Part shown: positions 1-13,000 of the stretch, in pieces
How positions within the stretch are numbered: position 1 is the first letter of the stretch
Layout: every line of letters starts with the position of its first letter
Assembly: GCA_002633005.1 (NCBI GenBank)
Contig: NMRA01000024.1
Location: forward strand, 101,744 to 163,743
Length of the DNA stretch: 62,000 nt
From: Phoronis australis
Taxonomy: Eukaryota > Phoronida > Phoronidae
Direction of reading: 5' to 3'
Program-made: the position numbers and the translations under genes
Notes under the pieces: generated by a model
Database searches by the model: none
What the model saw: only the letters and a program-made list of their open reading frames with translations
What the model was told of the DNA's origin: nothing

Positions 1-780
1 TTGGTCATGGAAATTTCTCAACAATACATTACCATTTTAGAGAAAATATACAGATTGAAATGTGTTTGCAAGCCTGTAGCAAATGGAATATCCTCGAAAT
101 CTTTCGAGACCTCAAGGAGGTTACAAACAAGGAGATACTTTCACTCATTAAACTGAAATCTTGCAGTATGCAGATGACAGTTTGATGATTCTGGATGGGT
201 CAAAATACTCAATTAGATGCATTTTAAAAACAATGCAAAATTTTAAGGTCTTAAACCAAACATCAAAAAAAACCCCAAAAAACTCAGTGTGTATGGATTT
301 CATTTGGTTCCAGGAACCATTCGTGAGATCACTTTAGGATTGGAGTTAAATAAGAAGAGACACATCTACTGAACTGGGTAGACCTAGAAAGTAGTCAAAA
401 GTACATTGAATAAAGAAAGGAAATGAAAGCGTAATTGTATGGCCACTTGGGATGGTCACAGTAATTGTGAACAATATTACCAACCTTACCCATTTGTTGA
501 TCACACTCCCATCTCTATCCCAAGCTAACATTAGAAATTTTAAAAACCTTTTTTAAATTTATTTGGGTCAAAAATGATAGAATAGCTAGAAAAGTTACGA
601 TCCAGGATTATGGCAATGGAGGACGTAGAATGGTCCACTTGACTTCTTACATAAAAGCACTGAAACTTACATGGATCCATAGAAAAGTAAATGCGAAACA
701 TATCTGCGGTCTAATAAGCATTTCGGAAAAAACTCAGAAATATTTTACTAATATTACGCAACTGCACAAGACAGTTTAAT
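1..780 (+). mobile_element. Degraded non-LTR retrotransposon (reverse transcriptase, 3' part)
   Basis: Around 160-215 a broken frame reads QYADDSLMILDG, the catalytic YADD box of LINE reverse transcriptases. Around 545-700 another frame reads FKFIWVKNDRIARK and then GGRRMVHL, YIKALKLTWIHRK, typical of the region after the RT domain in L1/Tx1-like elements. Frameshifts and stops make it non-functional. It lies in an ADAM17 intron in the opposite orientation to the gene, and its 5' part is outside the window. Confidence 0.75.
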
Positions 781-794
781 TCTTCATCTTTAGT

Positions 795-978
795 ACAACA
801 ATGGCAACCACTATGCACCACAAATACAACAATGGCCACCACCATGTACCACAAATACAACAATGGCCACCACTATGCACCACAAATACAACAATGGCCA
901 CCACTATGCACCACAAATACAACAATGGCCACCACTATGTACCACAAATACAACAATGGCCACCACTATGCACCACAT
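795..978. repeat. 31-bp minisatellite, about 6 copies
   Basis: The unit begins ACAACAATGGCCACCACTAT and recurs every 31 bp. It lies in the ADAM17 intron 25 bp past the donor of exon 17. The open frames across it arise from the repeat and are not genes. Confidence 0.95.
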
Positions 979-1002
979 GTGGCAATTGCGGAGGAGTCTC
1001 AC

Positions 1003-1076
1003 CGTTATCACATATACATGGCATCTTGTTGTGTTTTTCACAGAACGGCCTACACACGCCTCCACGACACTCGCCC
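1003..1076 (-). CDS. ADAM17: ADAM17 exon 17: Cys-rich region; last exon in window
   Basis: The exon encodes [15 protein letters not shown] and PCICDN, matching GKCKDGKCIPFCERE...SCACN. It runs phase 2 to phase 1, with acceptor ATTACAG and donor GTGAGA. The next exon (expected to carry VCC and the membrane-proximal domain) was not seen before base 1. Confidence 0.9.
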
Positions 1077-4000
1077 CTGTAATGGAAATTGACACATTTG
1101 CAACGTATTGTACACTCAAACTTTTAACAAATAATCAATCAAAATGAACTTGAAAAACTATTCCTCAGAAATAAAATGTGCAAGTTTGCAACTGGTACGA
1201 GTCCGCCTTTTTAAACCACTTATCTTAACAAGAATGGCCTTATACTGTTAATCTATCCTACTAGGGGAGAACTCTGATAACTCAGTATTGCTTGAGACCA
1301 GGATAAAAAAGTTGGCCTGCGCTCGCGTTTTTTATAAATAAATGAAGTATGGTCCCAAGCGATAGGCAGATTTAGGGAGGGCAGGGCCCCCCATGGAAAT
1401 AAGGAAAAATACCATCACGATGACATTTTCATTCACTAACCAGTTTCCCCTTAGAGTTAGACCCCTCCCTACGGAAATGACAAAAAAAAAAACATCATGA
1501 TGACGTTTTTAATCATTACCCGGAGTTTTCTTTCAAAAATTTCGATTGAGTTCCCCCTTACGACATTCTAGATCTGCCAGTGCAAGCAAAAAAGAGCTGT
1601 CAGTTCTTTTGAAAACCGACAAATCAGAATGCAAGTTCACAACACCATTAAACTGACGTAAAAAGTTATTATAGATCTAAAAAATTCAGCGGCTGTGCAA
1701 CTTAACTCACAATCTTAACACCTTTGGCAAGTGTTGCCGGAACCGAGTTCTATAAACGAGTCATCTAAAATCCAAATTAATCCAATTTTTGGTAGCTGTA
1801 CATTGAAACAAATGAATGTTGATCAGTTGATCTGGCTACAAGAAACCCCCAACGTCACATTCCTGCATTCTCTAACAATAACCAAGCATAAGATTTTTCA
1901 AGGGAACCCTGATTAAATTTGAATTTTATCTCTCTCATTTGCCAAACTCGGGGCCAGTAACTTTAACGGATTACTGCCTCTTCATGCACAACAACTGGTC
2001 AAAGCAAATACAAATTTGAATGATGTTAAATAAAAACAAAAAAAAACAAGTGCCTAACTCACTCTTCAAAACACGCAGAGCCATCTGACTTCGGTTTCGG
2101 TGTTGGGCAATCAGGACCATCTCCACTGATGTGTAGTTAAGGAATTGAAAGCCTGATCACTTCATGACTATCATTCTTATTGCATGAAACACGTCACCAG
2201 GGGTCTGTTGCATGAAAAGTGACTCAAAGAACTCAGGCAGAAATTTGGTCTGATGCTCCACATAACCATTTCAGAAGCTGTGAATTGCACACAGTTGCAG
2301 TTCTCTTGGCTCAGTGCAGCTGAAGAGCTTCGAGCTCCGCTGGCGGTTTCCAGTGGAAGTGAGCCAAGTGCATAGCTCACGAAAACGCACGAAAATGTGA
2401 CTGAATGAACCAGCCAGAAGTTCATTCAATTGTCAATGTCTTAACAAGAGTTTTGTGCTCAGCTAACGTCACTAGATACAGACAGCTGAGCACCTAACTG
2501 TTTGTGTTGCGCTTAAGTGGCAATGACATGCCACAATGGATAATGGTTGTGATCGGAACTTAGGGACTTCAGGGACTACAAACTGGACATGCTATGGTCA
2601 CTGATTTGAGTTGACTGGTCCATCAAAGAAGTGAAAAAGTGAAAACAAACATCTCGATTTGTTAGGCCACTTTTATCTAAATACCATTAGCTTAGTAATG
2701 TGTATGAGTGAAAAATTGGATGTCATCCGCTGAACAAAGACTTTCGGCTTGCTCAGGCATTTCGACCGCCTCGAGAATACGAGCTGGCTGCTCAGGATAG
2801 TCTACCACAACGAAATTGCTTTAAGCGCAAAACCTCCTGTGTATGTGCACTATCTAGAAACTAGTTTGGTAACTCATGGCACCACAAAGGATACGAGCAG
2901 GTGGAGTTGCCCTCACAGGCTAGATCATCCTCCATGGCCAAGTAGCAGATCTCTGTGGCCGGGGCAAACTGGCACTCATGACAACACCTGTGATTGACAT
3001 CACTGAAACAAGAGTACAAAACATGTGAACAAATAAATATTAAGGCAACAGAAAACCTTTGATTCATCAAATAGCTTTTCGATTGTCGATTTTTAAACCA
3101 AGAAAGATTTTTTCTGAATGTTCAACTGTCTGAAAGATCTTAATTGATGCTTAAAACATTAAACAATTGTCGTTTCTAATCATGTGACCATCATTTTTTC
3201 TGTCTCAGTTTACAGATGCTTTACAGCAGGGTCTGACCACGGCTGTGTACACTCACACACTAACAGCAGACTTTCAACATACAGATCGACTTACAACAGG
3301 CACTAACTATGGCCGTGTAAACTCACATACAAACTAATAATACAATTGCAGGCAGTCTTGTCAGTTCACGTTGAACCAGTAGTGCATGTGGCCCCATTGC
3401 ACTGATCACCTGGAACCATATTTATGCTTTATCAATATTTAGTTAAAACCGAGCTGAGCAGCTGGAAACCCGACTCAAGGGTTTAGCAGGGTGGCCCAGT
3501 GGGACTTGGAACGCACGACCTCAAGTAAAGAAAGCGGATACCTATCACACTAGGCCACACTGTCTCCTGTCGCCTACTAACAGCACACTGTTACAATGTA
3601 CACGCCATCTTACATCAGGGTCTGACCACGGCTGTGTACACTCACCTACAAACAGCAGACTGCCTCAGTGTACAGTCTGATGTACAACATTTATCTGTGT
3701 TGGTCTGTCCTTCCAATCCACCGTCACATTCCTCCCCGGCCTCAATTTTGGCGTTCCCACAGTATGCCGTCTCGGGAGAAGCTTCTATTAATCAAAAACA
3801 ATTATACAAATGAAATATCACAGGGAACAAACAAGTTTCAGATATGAAATGAACATCGAGACCAAACCAACTTTTGGAGATGATATGCCAACAGTGTGTT
3901 CCGTAAAAATAGCGACAATAGTAAAAAGTTTCTTTTAAGATGTATGTGCACGCTCCTACGTAATGTACAACATGATGCAAACAGTAACAGGGTTTCAATC

Positions 4001-7000
4001 TAGTGACGTAACTTGCTGGCTCACATGGCCCGCATCATACAGTGCTATTTCCCAGCACCATGTCATGGTACTTACTAGTTACAGTTGAGTGATTTGCAGC
4101 AGACTGTTTTCGCCACAAAACTTCTGCTTAAAAAGATTTAGCAACTTTCAGGCCACTACATATTCACATCGTCGCTATATGTTTTGTTTCTAAGTCATTT
4201 GACCAAATAATCACCCACATGTTAAGTAGATAGCCTGCAAATCCCACTTCAAATTTACCATCTTGTCTAATCAAAATAACACTAAGCGAATACTTTTTTC
4301 ATCTGAAAGGAAACCTTGCTGTCTTTCCATTATTTCCAATCTCACTTCAAATTTACCTTCTTGTCTACTCAAAATAACACTAAGCACATAATTTTCAACT
4401 TTTACACTTGATTGTAAATAATGGAAAGACAGCAAGGTTTACTTTCTGATGAAAAACTTCAGAAGGTGAACAAGTGTCGACTGATGACACGGTACCAATG
4501 ACCTCTGCTGCCACCTGGCAGCATTAGGAGGAACTTCTAATGAAAAGAACCAGTAACAGTGTATTGAGGCTCATTTCAGATGCTGTGAACCAAAGTGAAG
4601 AAGCCACCTCAACCAGTCTTCATTTTATCCTGAATCTCTCACATTACTCAAACAAAATAAGTAGCACAGTATAATTATAAATTCCAAATGACATTTTGTA
4701 CCAAAAACACAAGTCAAATGCTTTTAACAGAAATGTGTTCAGAGACAAAATAAGCCAATTAATTTTGAACATTTGAGATATAAGTATTGTAAATAAACAT
4801 AAAAGATAAAACAGTCTGATTTAACATATTCAAAAAATCAAAGTTAACAAATTTGAAAAATAATTTTGCATATCCTAACCTTTGAAGCATTTGGATGACT
4901 TTGCCTTCAACACTTGAGCAATGGACCTCCGGCTGCACTTCGAAAATATCTGTTAAAATAGAACATTTTCCTTTCAACCATTTGATGACAGTTCAGAAAA
5001 TACTTCATATACGACAAAGGTGCGAGCAATCACAGCGCTTTGTAGCGAGACGTGTAAATAGTCCTTGAGAAAGGCAGACCACCATGCTAATGTAACTGAT
5101 ATAATCATCATTACCATCACCATCATCACCATCATCACTATATCTAGTGTTTTATGAAGCCCGCCAACCAGTGTGCACTATGTTGTAAAGATATTCCTAT
5201 TGTGAATCATCACCATCACTATATCTAGTGTTCTATGAAGCCTGCCAACCAGTGTGCACTATGTTGTAGCCATAATTGTGAATCATCAAAACAGCACTTC
5301 ACCCTGTTAAGCTGGCTAAAAAATTAATGAAAATTGAATTCAAACTTTCACTCTCACAAAATTGGCGTTATTGTGATAAGATTTCATTTGAATGCGTTAA
5401 CGAGGTCAGTCAAATCCCACGTGTCATTTTTGAATTCACAAATTTAGGGCTGGTTAACCTTAAAAAAGTCTGAAGCATTTGCTATCTTTGATGGTTTCAA
5501 TGTTCTTGTTGGACAAGAATATAAATCGGTAAATAAAACAACAAGAATGGATCAACTGAAATTTGAAATTTTCGGATGTAACAACTTCCTTTATCAACAA
5601 AAACAGAAATAAAGTAAAATCAAACACAAAATGACAATCACAAACACAAATAAAGTAAAATCAAACACAAAATGACAATCACATTTTGTGTTTGATTTTA
5701 CTTTATTTCTGTTTTTGTTGATAAAGGAAGTTGTTACATCCGAAAATTTCAAATTTCAGTTGATCCATTCTTGTTGTTTTATATACCTATTTATATTCTA
5801 CATTTCTTGAAACAATAGTATCCTTGGGAGGATCTGGATCGCCTTATTTAGTTTCAGATATATATTTTCTATGTTGGACAAGAAAATACAACCCAATGCC
5901 GCAAAGGGATATGACACAACCAATTTCATGTCAGAGAGGAAAAGGACTAAATTAAAATTTGATTTTCGTTTTAGAGTCAACTAAACCATGTGAAATACAG
6001 CTTTGAAGAATTATGTGGGGCACCTGATTCCAACAGAGGTCAGCACTTACCTTATTGTTAGTTTCGTAGCCAGACACAGAGTATGTATACATGATGAACT
6101 TTCCTCCTTTGAAGGACGAGGGCGAACACTCGTCTGTGTCAGGGTCATGTTCACTGCCCCAGTTGTGACCTGCGTTATGAAGAACGATGAATTACACCAC
6201 GGTGTGTGTAATGGGCACGAAACAGTACACGATTATGACCTGTGTACTGGAAAGGAGAAACTGCACAATGCTCTGTCTACACATATTGTTTTTTCTTATT
6301 CGTCTTTCGGATCATTGACTAGACCCTTGATTGTCGCACACGGCTTTGGTATGGCTTTTGGATTGCCTGTCTACACACCTCTAGTAATCATATGCAAAAA
6401 ACTGGGGTTGTACAGTCAGGGCTCATTGGAAGCATAAAAATTGCATTTGAGCCGTGTGCAAGAAAAATGAAGAAATTGCACAATGGCCTGTGTAAGGATA
6501 AAGCTGTTAGTAATGGAAATGTAGAAATTACACATTGGCTTGCCTCATTGAAACATCAAATGACTCGTTATATATATGACCTGCATAAAGTTAATGGAGA
6601 AATTTCGCAGTGGACAGTGCTATTGACACAGTATGATAAAGTATTGACCTGTGTATTGGAAACCTGGAAACTAAATAATGAACAGTATATCTAAAGCATG
6701 TGAGTTATGTAGTTATGGACTTAAAACTTTCAAACTTAGAAAAACTAAGAACAAGACTCACCAAATTCTGATGTCCGCAAAACATGAAATGAAAACAAAA
6801 TAAACATTAGTTTTGGTGATGCAAACACAAATGACAATGATCCTCATCCTGAGACAGTACTGAACATCCTCAAACATGATTAATTATTTTGAGTTATTAG
6901 CAAAAACAACTCGGTATTGAAAACTTGAAAATAATCTTCCTCAGAGGCACACTAGCTCTAGTTTTCCAACTAAAGCATTTTTTTCTTTTGCTGGCTTGAA

Positions 7001-10000
7001 TGGAAACTGGTTAAAATAAATGGCCTGGAATTCCCCCGATGGCCATATTTCTTTGGTATCCAAAACTAAACCGCCGAGTCAAGGCACTTAATGGGCGTGG
7101 TCTGAAATAACAATGACCCATCAGTTCTTCCTCAGACTAAAAGCCATTTCTTACCTGAGTAACAAGCAAGACAAGACTTGGTAAGGAGACCGAAATAAAA
7201 AGTTGGTTTTTGACACAATGTGAAAGTTGACTGTAATTTTCAAACGTAAGAGACAGAATATTTGGACATAAGATGTAAACGCATAGAGTATAAAACTACA
7301 ATGCTTTCACAGGGAAATTGCCTCTCTCAGAAACTAAAAAACGTGACAAATTCCAACATTTCACCAAAAGAACTGACCACGCTTGGTCAATCTTAGTGAT
7401 ACATCATCAATATTTTCTCCCAGCTGGAATTTCCTTGTTCTCTTACTGACTATTGCGTGATTAAGCTTGAAAAAGCTATTGACGATAATCGCAAATCAGG
7501 GCAGTCAAGAAATCTTAAAAAGCTTGTTGGGCCAGCAACTTTGATCAACATTGAAATCCATGCTTGAAAAATGTTGCTTCTTGGAAACCATTGTTGCATA
7601 AGCTTGGATAAAATTTTTGGTCCATAAAAATTCAAAATGACTGTCTTTAGTGAATTATATCATTTAGCAAAACTTGTTTTATTACAGTATGGTTACCAAA
7701 CTAAACATAACCATGTCTCTGGGTATACTAAATTACTCTAAAATAAAGACGTCGACCACATTGCTAAGCAAATTATACGAGCTTAGAGTAGAATTTGAAG
7801 TAATGTAGACACAAAATGCTTGAAGAAGTATTGCCAAGCTTAAATAATGTTGGCTGAACTTGAACAATATTGTCCAAGCTTGAATATTGGATAAGCTTGA
7901 ATACTGTCCAAGCTGAAAAAATATTGGCAGAGTTGGAATAATATTGGCCGAACTTTAATAATATTATCAGTCTGAGCTTAAATAATATTGGCCAAGCTTG
8001 AATGTTGGCTGAGCTTGAGTAATATTGACTGAGCTTGAATATTGACCACGCTTGAATAATATTGGCTGAGCTTGAATAAAATTGTCCAAGCTTGGATAGT
8101 GACTGAGCTTGAATAACATTGGCCAAGGTTGAAAAATATTGGCCAAGCTTGAATAACATTGGCCGAGCTTGAATAGTATTGGCTTGATTGAAGTTACCAG
8201 TGAGGATAATTCTACTTCCATGAATTTAGTGTCATACCACAAAAGAGTGTAGTAACTCAAATACTATACCATGGGTTGTGACAAGATCTGCCTCAGACGT
8301 CAGAATGCGTCTCTTAGCTCGATTCAATGAGCTACTCCAGCCAGTGTTCAAATACATGGGCGTGGAACCCTGGTAGTAAACTAAATAACAAAATGAACTC
8401 TCATTAGGGGCATGGTCTAAATCAAAACAACCAATTTAATATTAAAAAATGCATTTGCAAGATGCTACGAAATTCTTCAATTTCAGACAAAAATAATTAT
8501 TTATATTGCCATTTCCCCATCCTTCAAACGCATATCACATGGCTGCGATGGTGCAAATATCAATAAACAATGATAGCTGTCAAGTACAAACCATTTTTAC
8601 AATGATGGAGACCATTTTAATTTTCTTCATAAATCTGATAAATCAAAATTCAACTTTCCTGTCACATAGCGTCCAAAATTAAAGAATTCTTACCCAGTAA
8701 ATACTGAGATCATACTCTAAAAACAAATTATGCTTAGTTTACATGCTTCACGTTAAATGTGAACAAATCGTGCGTTGTTTAAAAACTCTATGACACATGT
8801 TAAGTAACCATTCCCATAATGCAATTCTAAACAACCCATAATGCATTTCTAAACAATAAGAAAAAGCAGCATGCAACGTGCAGTTAACACAACAACAACA
8901 GGCAACACAATCATTAGTACGCTTTGAAAATGAAACCATCGTCAAATGAACATCAGTTTAAGCTCTAGAGCTGCCACATTCTAGAGCCAAGCTAAGAGGA
9001 ATGTTGACCGCACAGTTCATAAGAAGAGCTTTCACAAATGGCAAGCGAACAGGTAAGCTTGGTGAGGCTATTGCTTAACTGTTCTTTCACAAGACTGAAT
9101 ATTACTTTGAATGAGGGCAAAGAAATGCACTAGGCACACGCATTCCTCAACTTCAAAAAGAGACACCTAGTGGAAATTTCTGTGTATCACATTGAGTGAA
9201 CGATTTGTTAGTGACGCTCATAAGCGTAGCCTCTAACCCAAGACACCTGAAGACGGTGCCAACATGGCCTGGTGAGGGAAAGATGCTGTAAGTATGAGAT
9301 ATTTGCATCATGCCTTCGCGAGGCCAATATCGTGTAGATTATGGTCGCACACAATTGCTAATTGCTGAGCATTCGCAGACAGATGTCTGCTTGCTCAGCA
9401 CAAAGCACTAGTGTACAACACTTAATTCACGCCTCAGCAAATCAACATCAACAATATGTTAGCAGGAATTGTAGATTTTCAATATCAAACTCAAGTCAAC
9501 TATGGAATCTTCAAGTTTGTACCTTTCCCTCTCTATTGACAAATCACAATTCAAAATGTTTATTTCCAAAAAAACAGAGGGGACTTAGTTATCTCGTATC
9601 ATATTTCAGCAAATTTGGAACCTATTAACTGGTACAAGAGGCACACCGCTGTGAAAATTGGTCGCAGTGACATGACTTATTCCACATAAAAATGAAGAGG
9701 TACAAAACTGAAAATTTCAAGCAAATGTAAAAAGTAAACTATGCATTTCACATAGCAAAAGAAATCAAAATTTTTTGAACTAAACAAATAAATTTAATAC
9801 TTAACATTGCGGCTCAATGTTTAACAGGCTTCAGTAGTAGAAAAGTCTGTTATTGAAAATATAACTTATTTAATGAACTTCATCACTTATGCTCTTTGAA
9901 CAACAAAATGTATTTCCAAAGTTTATAATAAAAATAACAATCAAATGATACAGGTGGGTGAACATTAGTTATTTTTCAGCCATAGCTTTTCAACGACATT

Positions 10001-13000
10001 ATTAGGGACATCAGCAAAACTTTTAGTATAAACGAAACTCAAGGTAAGCATAGTTCCAAATATACAAAAACAATGAATAAACAAAGTAACCCTACGTCAA
10101 ACACACAGGGCTAAGGTTAAGGTAACAACTTTCAATTGGGCAGGAATTCTCCCACCATGCAACAAACAAGATCTGACAACTTGTACATGCTTCAAACAAA
10201 TTTGGATCGCTTCAATCAGTAGGGAACTGGACTTTTAGTTCTGGCTTCAACCATCGTCCTCGCATTACCCGGCCAATCTGTAACTCGGAAACCTACCTGA
10301 GCCCACTGTGTTTATGGTACGAAGCATTAGCAAAAATGCCACTGTCAAACCCTTACAATATTTCACATAACAGATACCTCTGTAACAGAAAAAAAAGGCT
10401 TCCCTGGTTTACATGGGCTCCATTTTAAATGCAGTCAAAGCTCATAATCTGCTGTTATACAGCTGGCCATTTGAGATCATATTTACGACAAAGATCCCAA
10501 AAATAATGGGCTTTCCCTTGATGGTGATTTGGTATATGTTATGTGAAATATCTCAAAAAGCTAATCATAACTCTCGTAGACATCTGGCACCACCTCCCCC
10601 TGTTGATTGCTCAGTTCTGATTGGCCAGAATTTATTCTCCCTCATTGGTCCACCTCCTGACTGACAGACAACAAAGTACAGTGTGCAGGTCAGTAAAAAT
10701 AAAAACATACAGTGTGATAGGTGGAACTATATAATGGATATGAAGCATTCCAACAACACTGCATTCAAACAATTGTTTTATTAAAACAATTGCCGACAGA
10801 CAGACAAATATGTACACGATTCCGATATCAAAATTAGTACCTAATGGTGTTTGTCGGGCGAATCAGAACATGGATAGCTTAGAGATAGAAGAACAGGCAA
10901 TATTTTTCTTCAAATCTAAGTAGAAAACACAGTCACCTGGAGAACAGATCCCGCCTACGGTATGTTGCATTGGCGAGGCAATCCACGCTAAGCCCAGCAC
11001 ACCGCGGCTGAATGACCAATGAGTGAATAAATGGGCCAAGCAAAACCTTCGCAAATAAGGATTGCTACTAAACGTCTGCAAATAAAATCAGAGCCATTAC
11101 TCGTCAGAATTGACAAAGACAAGTGAGGGAAGCAGCGTGTCGCGTGTTGTGGCTTGTGAGTGGTGCCATCTGACGTCAGTCACTTCCAGGCTTGCCTGAA
11201 TGATGAGAATTGTCATAGTCTGTCCTTCCTAATTTTTGGGCCACCTGGTTGTTGGAGGAAAGCTGAGAAACTGGTGCAGAGGTTAGGACATAGGTGGCAC
11301 TCCAGTAACAAGCACTGGGTGATTGACACCAAGTAGAGTAGGAGCTTATTTTCAAGTTAAAGTTTGCCCAGAAAAAATGTTTTTTTGGCAAATAGTTCAT
11401 AGGTAAAGTAGTTTGCATAAACAACGCTGCAATAAAAAGATATGTCTTTGAAATTGGGAGAATTGTCAACCAGACGTGCTTGTCTACTAAAGGCCACTGA
11501 ACTAACACGAAAGTCACAGTACCAAAACGAAACAAGTTAAACTACATTGAAAGCACAACACATGAATTAACATTCATAACTACAGACAAACAGGAAGCTT
11601 AGCATAGCAAGCGAGAAAAGCTTTGAACAAAAACAAAACTATAACACTCCACGCAGACGACACAGATAAAATATGAGTCACCTTCAGAGCAAATACCACC
11701 AATGCCAAACTCAAACTTGGAAGCAATATATGCCAAGCCTAGAGTGCCGCTGCTGAACGACCATGCCGTGAACAAGTGAGCTAAACAGAAAGTTCGATGA
11801 GGGTGGTAATAGGGCGCACTCTGAAATGCCTACAAAAAACAGACAAGGCTCTGAGTAGTATACAACAAAGCCATGCGCAGCAGACATCTATGCTGGTTTC
11901 AAGAAGCTGAAGCCAATTTTTATGAGCTCAGAGCTAGCTTCTAGCTAATGAGGGCGCTTTGAATGACAGAATGAATAGAAAAGATGGTTAATAGGTTTTG
12001 TTTGTGCATATTGAATTGTTTGCAACCAATTTCACGACTTTACAATATGAAAAACCCAAGAGCCTGAAAGAAAAGGAAGACCATCCTGTCAATGTCGTTT
12101 CCGTGGTGTAACGTCTGAAAATAAAGTTAGAGAACGTCAGTAGTTATAATCCCATGGTCAGTACAAGAAACGAACCTTTGAAGTTGACTACTTACTGCTA
12201 TGAAGTTGGTCTCAGCTTGTTCCTTACTAGGACCAGAAGTGAGTTCTGGATTTGCAAAGAATTGATAGTTCGGTACTCCATTAGACCATGCTAGGTGTAT
12301 AAAATTACTCGCCGTGAAAAGTAAACTTTTAGACCCTTATCTCAACCAATAACAAACTGGCTCAGATAAGAAGGATTTCTGAACTAACAATTCGTTACTT
12401 TTTCGAGACCACGCGTAAAATGACACGCCTTGACAAGCCAACTTTTTGAGCCTACTCTCAAACAATAGAGAACCGTCACTTCTTTCAAAGCTCATAAATC
12501 TACTCCAATTTGGCTAAGCGACAATTTGAGAACAATTTCAAAACAGTAAATAGCCTAAATCAAAAGTTGGTTTCTGTGATGGAAGGTATGTTTATAACCA
12601 CTTTAAAGAAACACATGCTTCTCACTACCTAAAACACAAATTATAAAGCAGGTTAGTCTAACACACACCATGTCTGGAATACTTCCACACTACCGATGGA
12701 AAACGAGTTCCATCTCCTAACTCAACAGGGCAACAGCTAATAAAACCGCTGTCAAAATTCAATTAATTTTGGCATGGTTGGCCAATCTTTCCAAGACATG
12801 CTTCATATCAATTGTAGGCAAAAATGCAGGTAATCTCTTTATTTGTTTCGATGGCACGGAACTGACAATTTTGAGACCAGTATTTTCAAGTTAATTTATT
12901 TCACAACTTCATAATTAGTCAGTCAGTTAGATGGAAATGTCCCGTTAACGAGTTGCAAAACATGCGGTTAAAGTTGAAAACTACTCGAGGTCAGGTTGGG

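Noticed and set aside
801-1147. Overlapping His/Thr/Met-rich open frames
   Set aside because: They are translations of the 31-bp minisatellite in three frames, offset by one unit.
6003-6437. 144-codon plus-strand frame
   Set aside because: It overlaps ADAM17 exon 12 on the opposite strand and has no recognisable similarity.
7773-8260. Ser/Gln/Phe-rich minus-strand frames of 97-128 codons
   Set aside because: They arise from the ~20-bp repeat array; repetitive low-complexity peptide and no splice context.
8251-8270. Alternative donors for ADAM17 exon 10 that could encode Glu-Leu directly
   Set aside because: Reading on past CATG gives Gly-Ile-Val, and no other GT in the right phase exists; the microexon explains the missing codons better.
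11176-11535. 119-codon minus-strand frame between exons 9B and 9C
   Set aside because: No similarity to ADAM17 or other family recognised, and using it would break the 9-to-10 frame.
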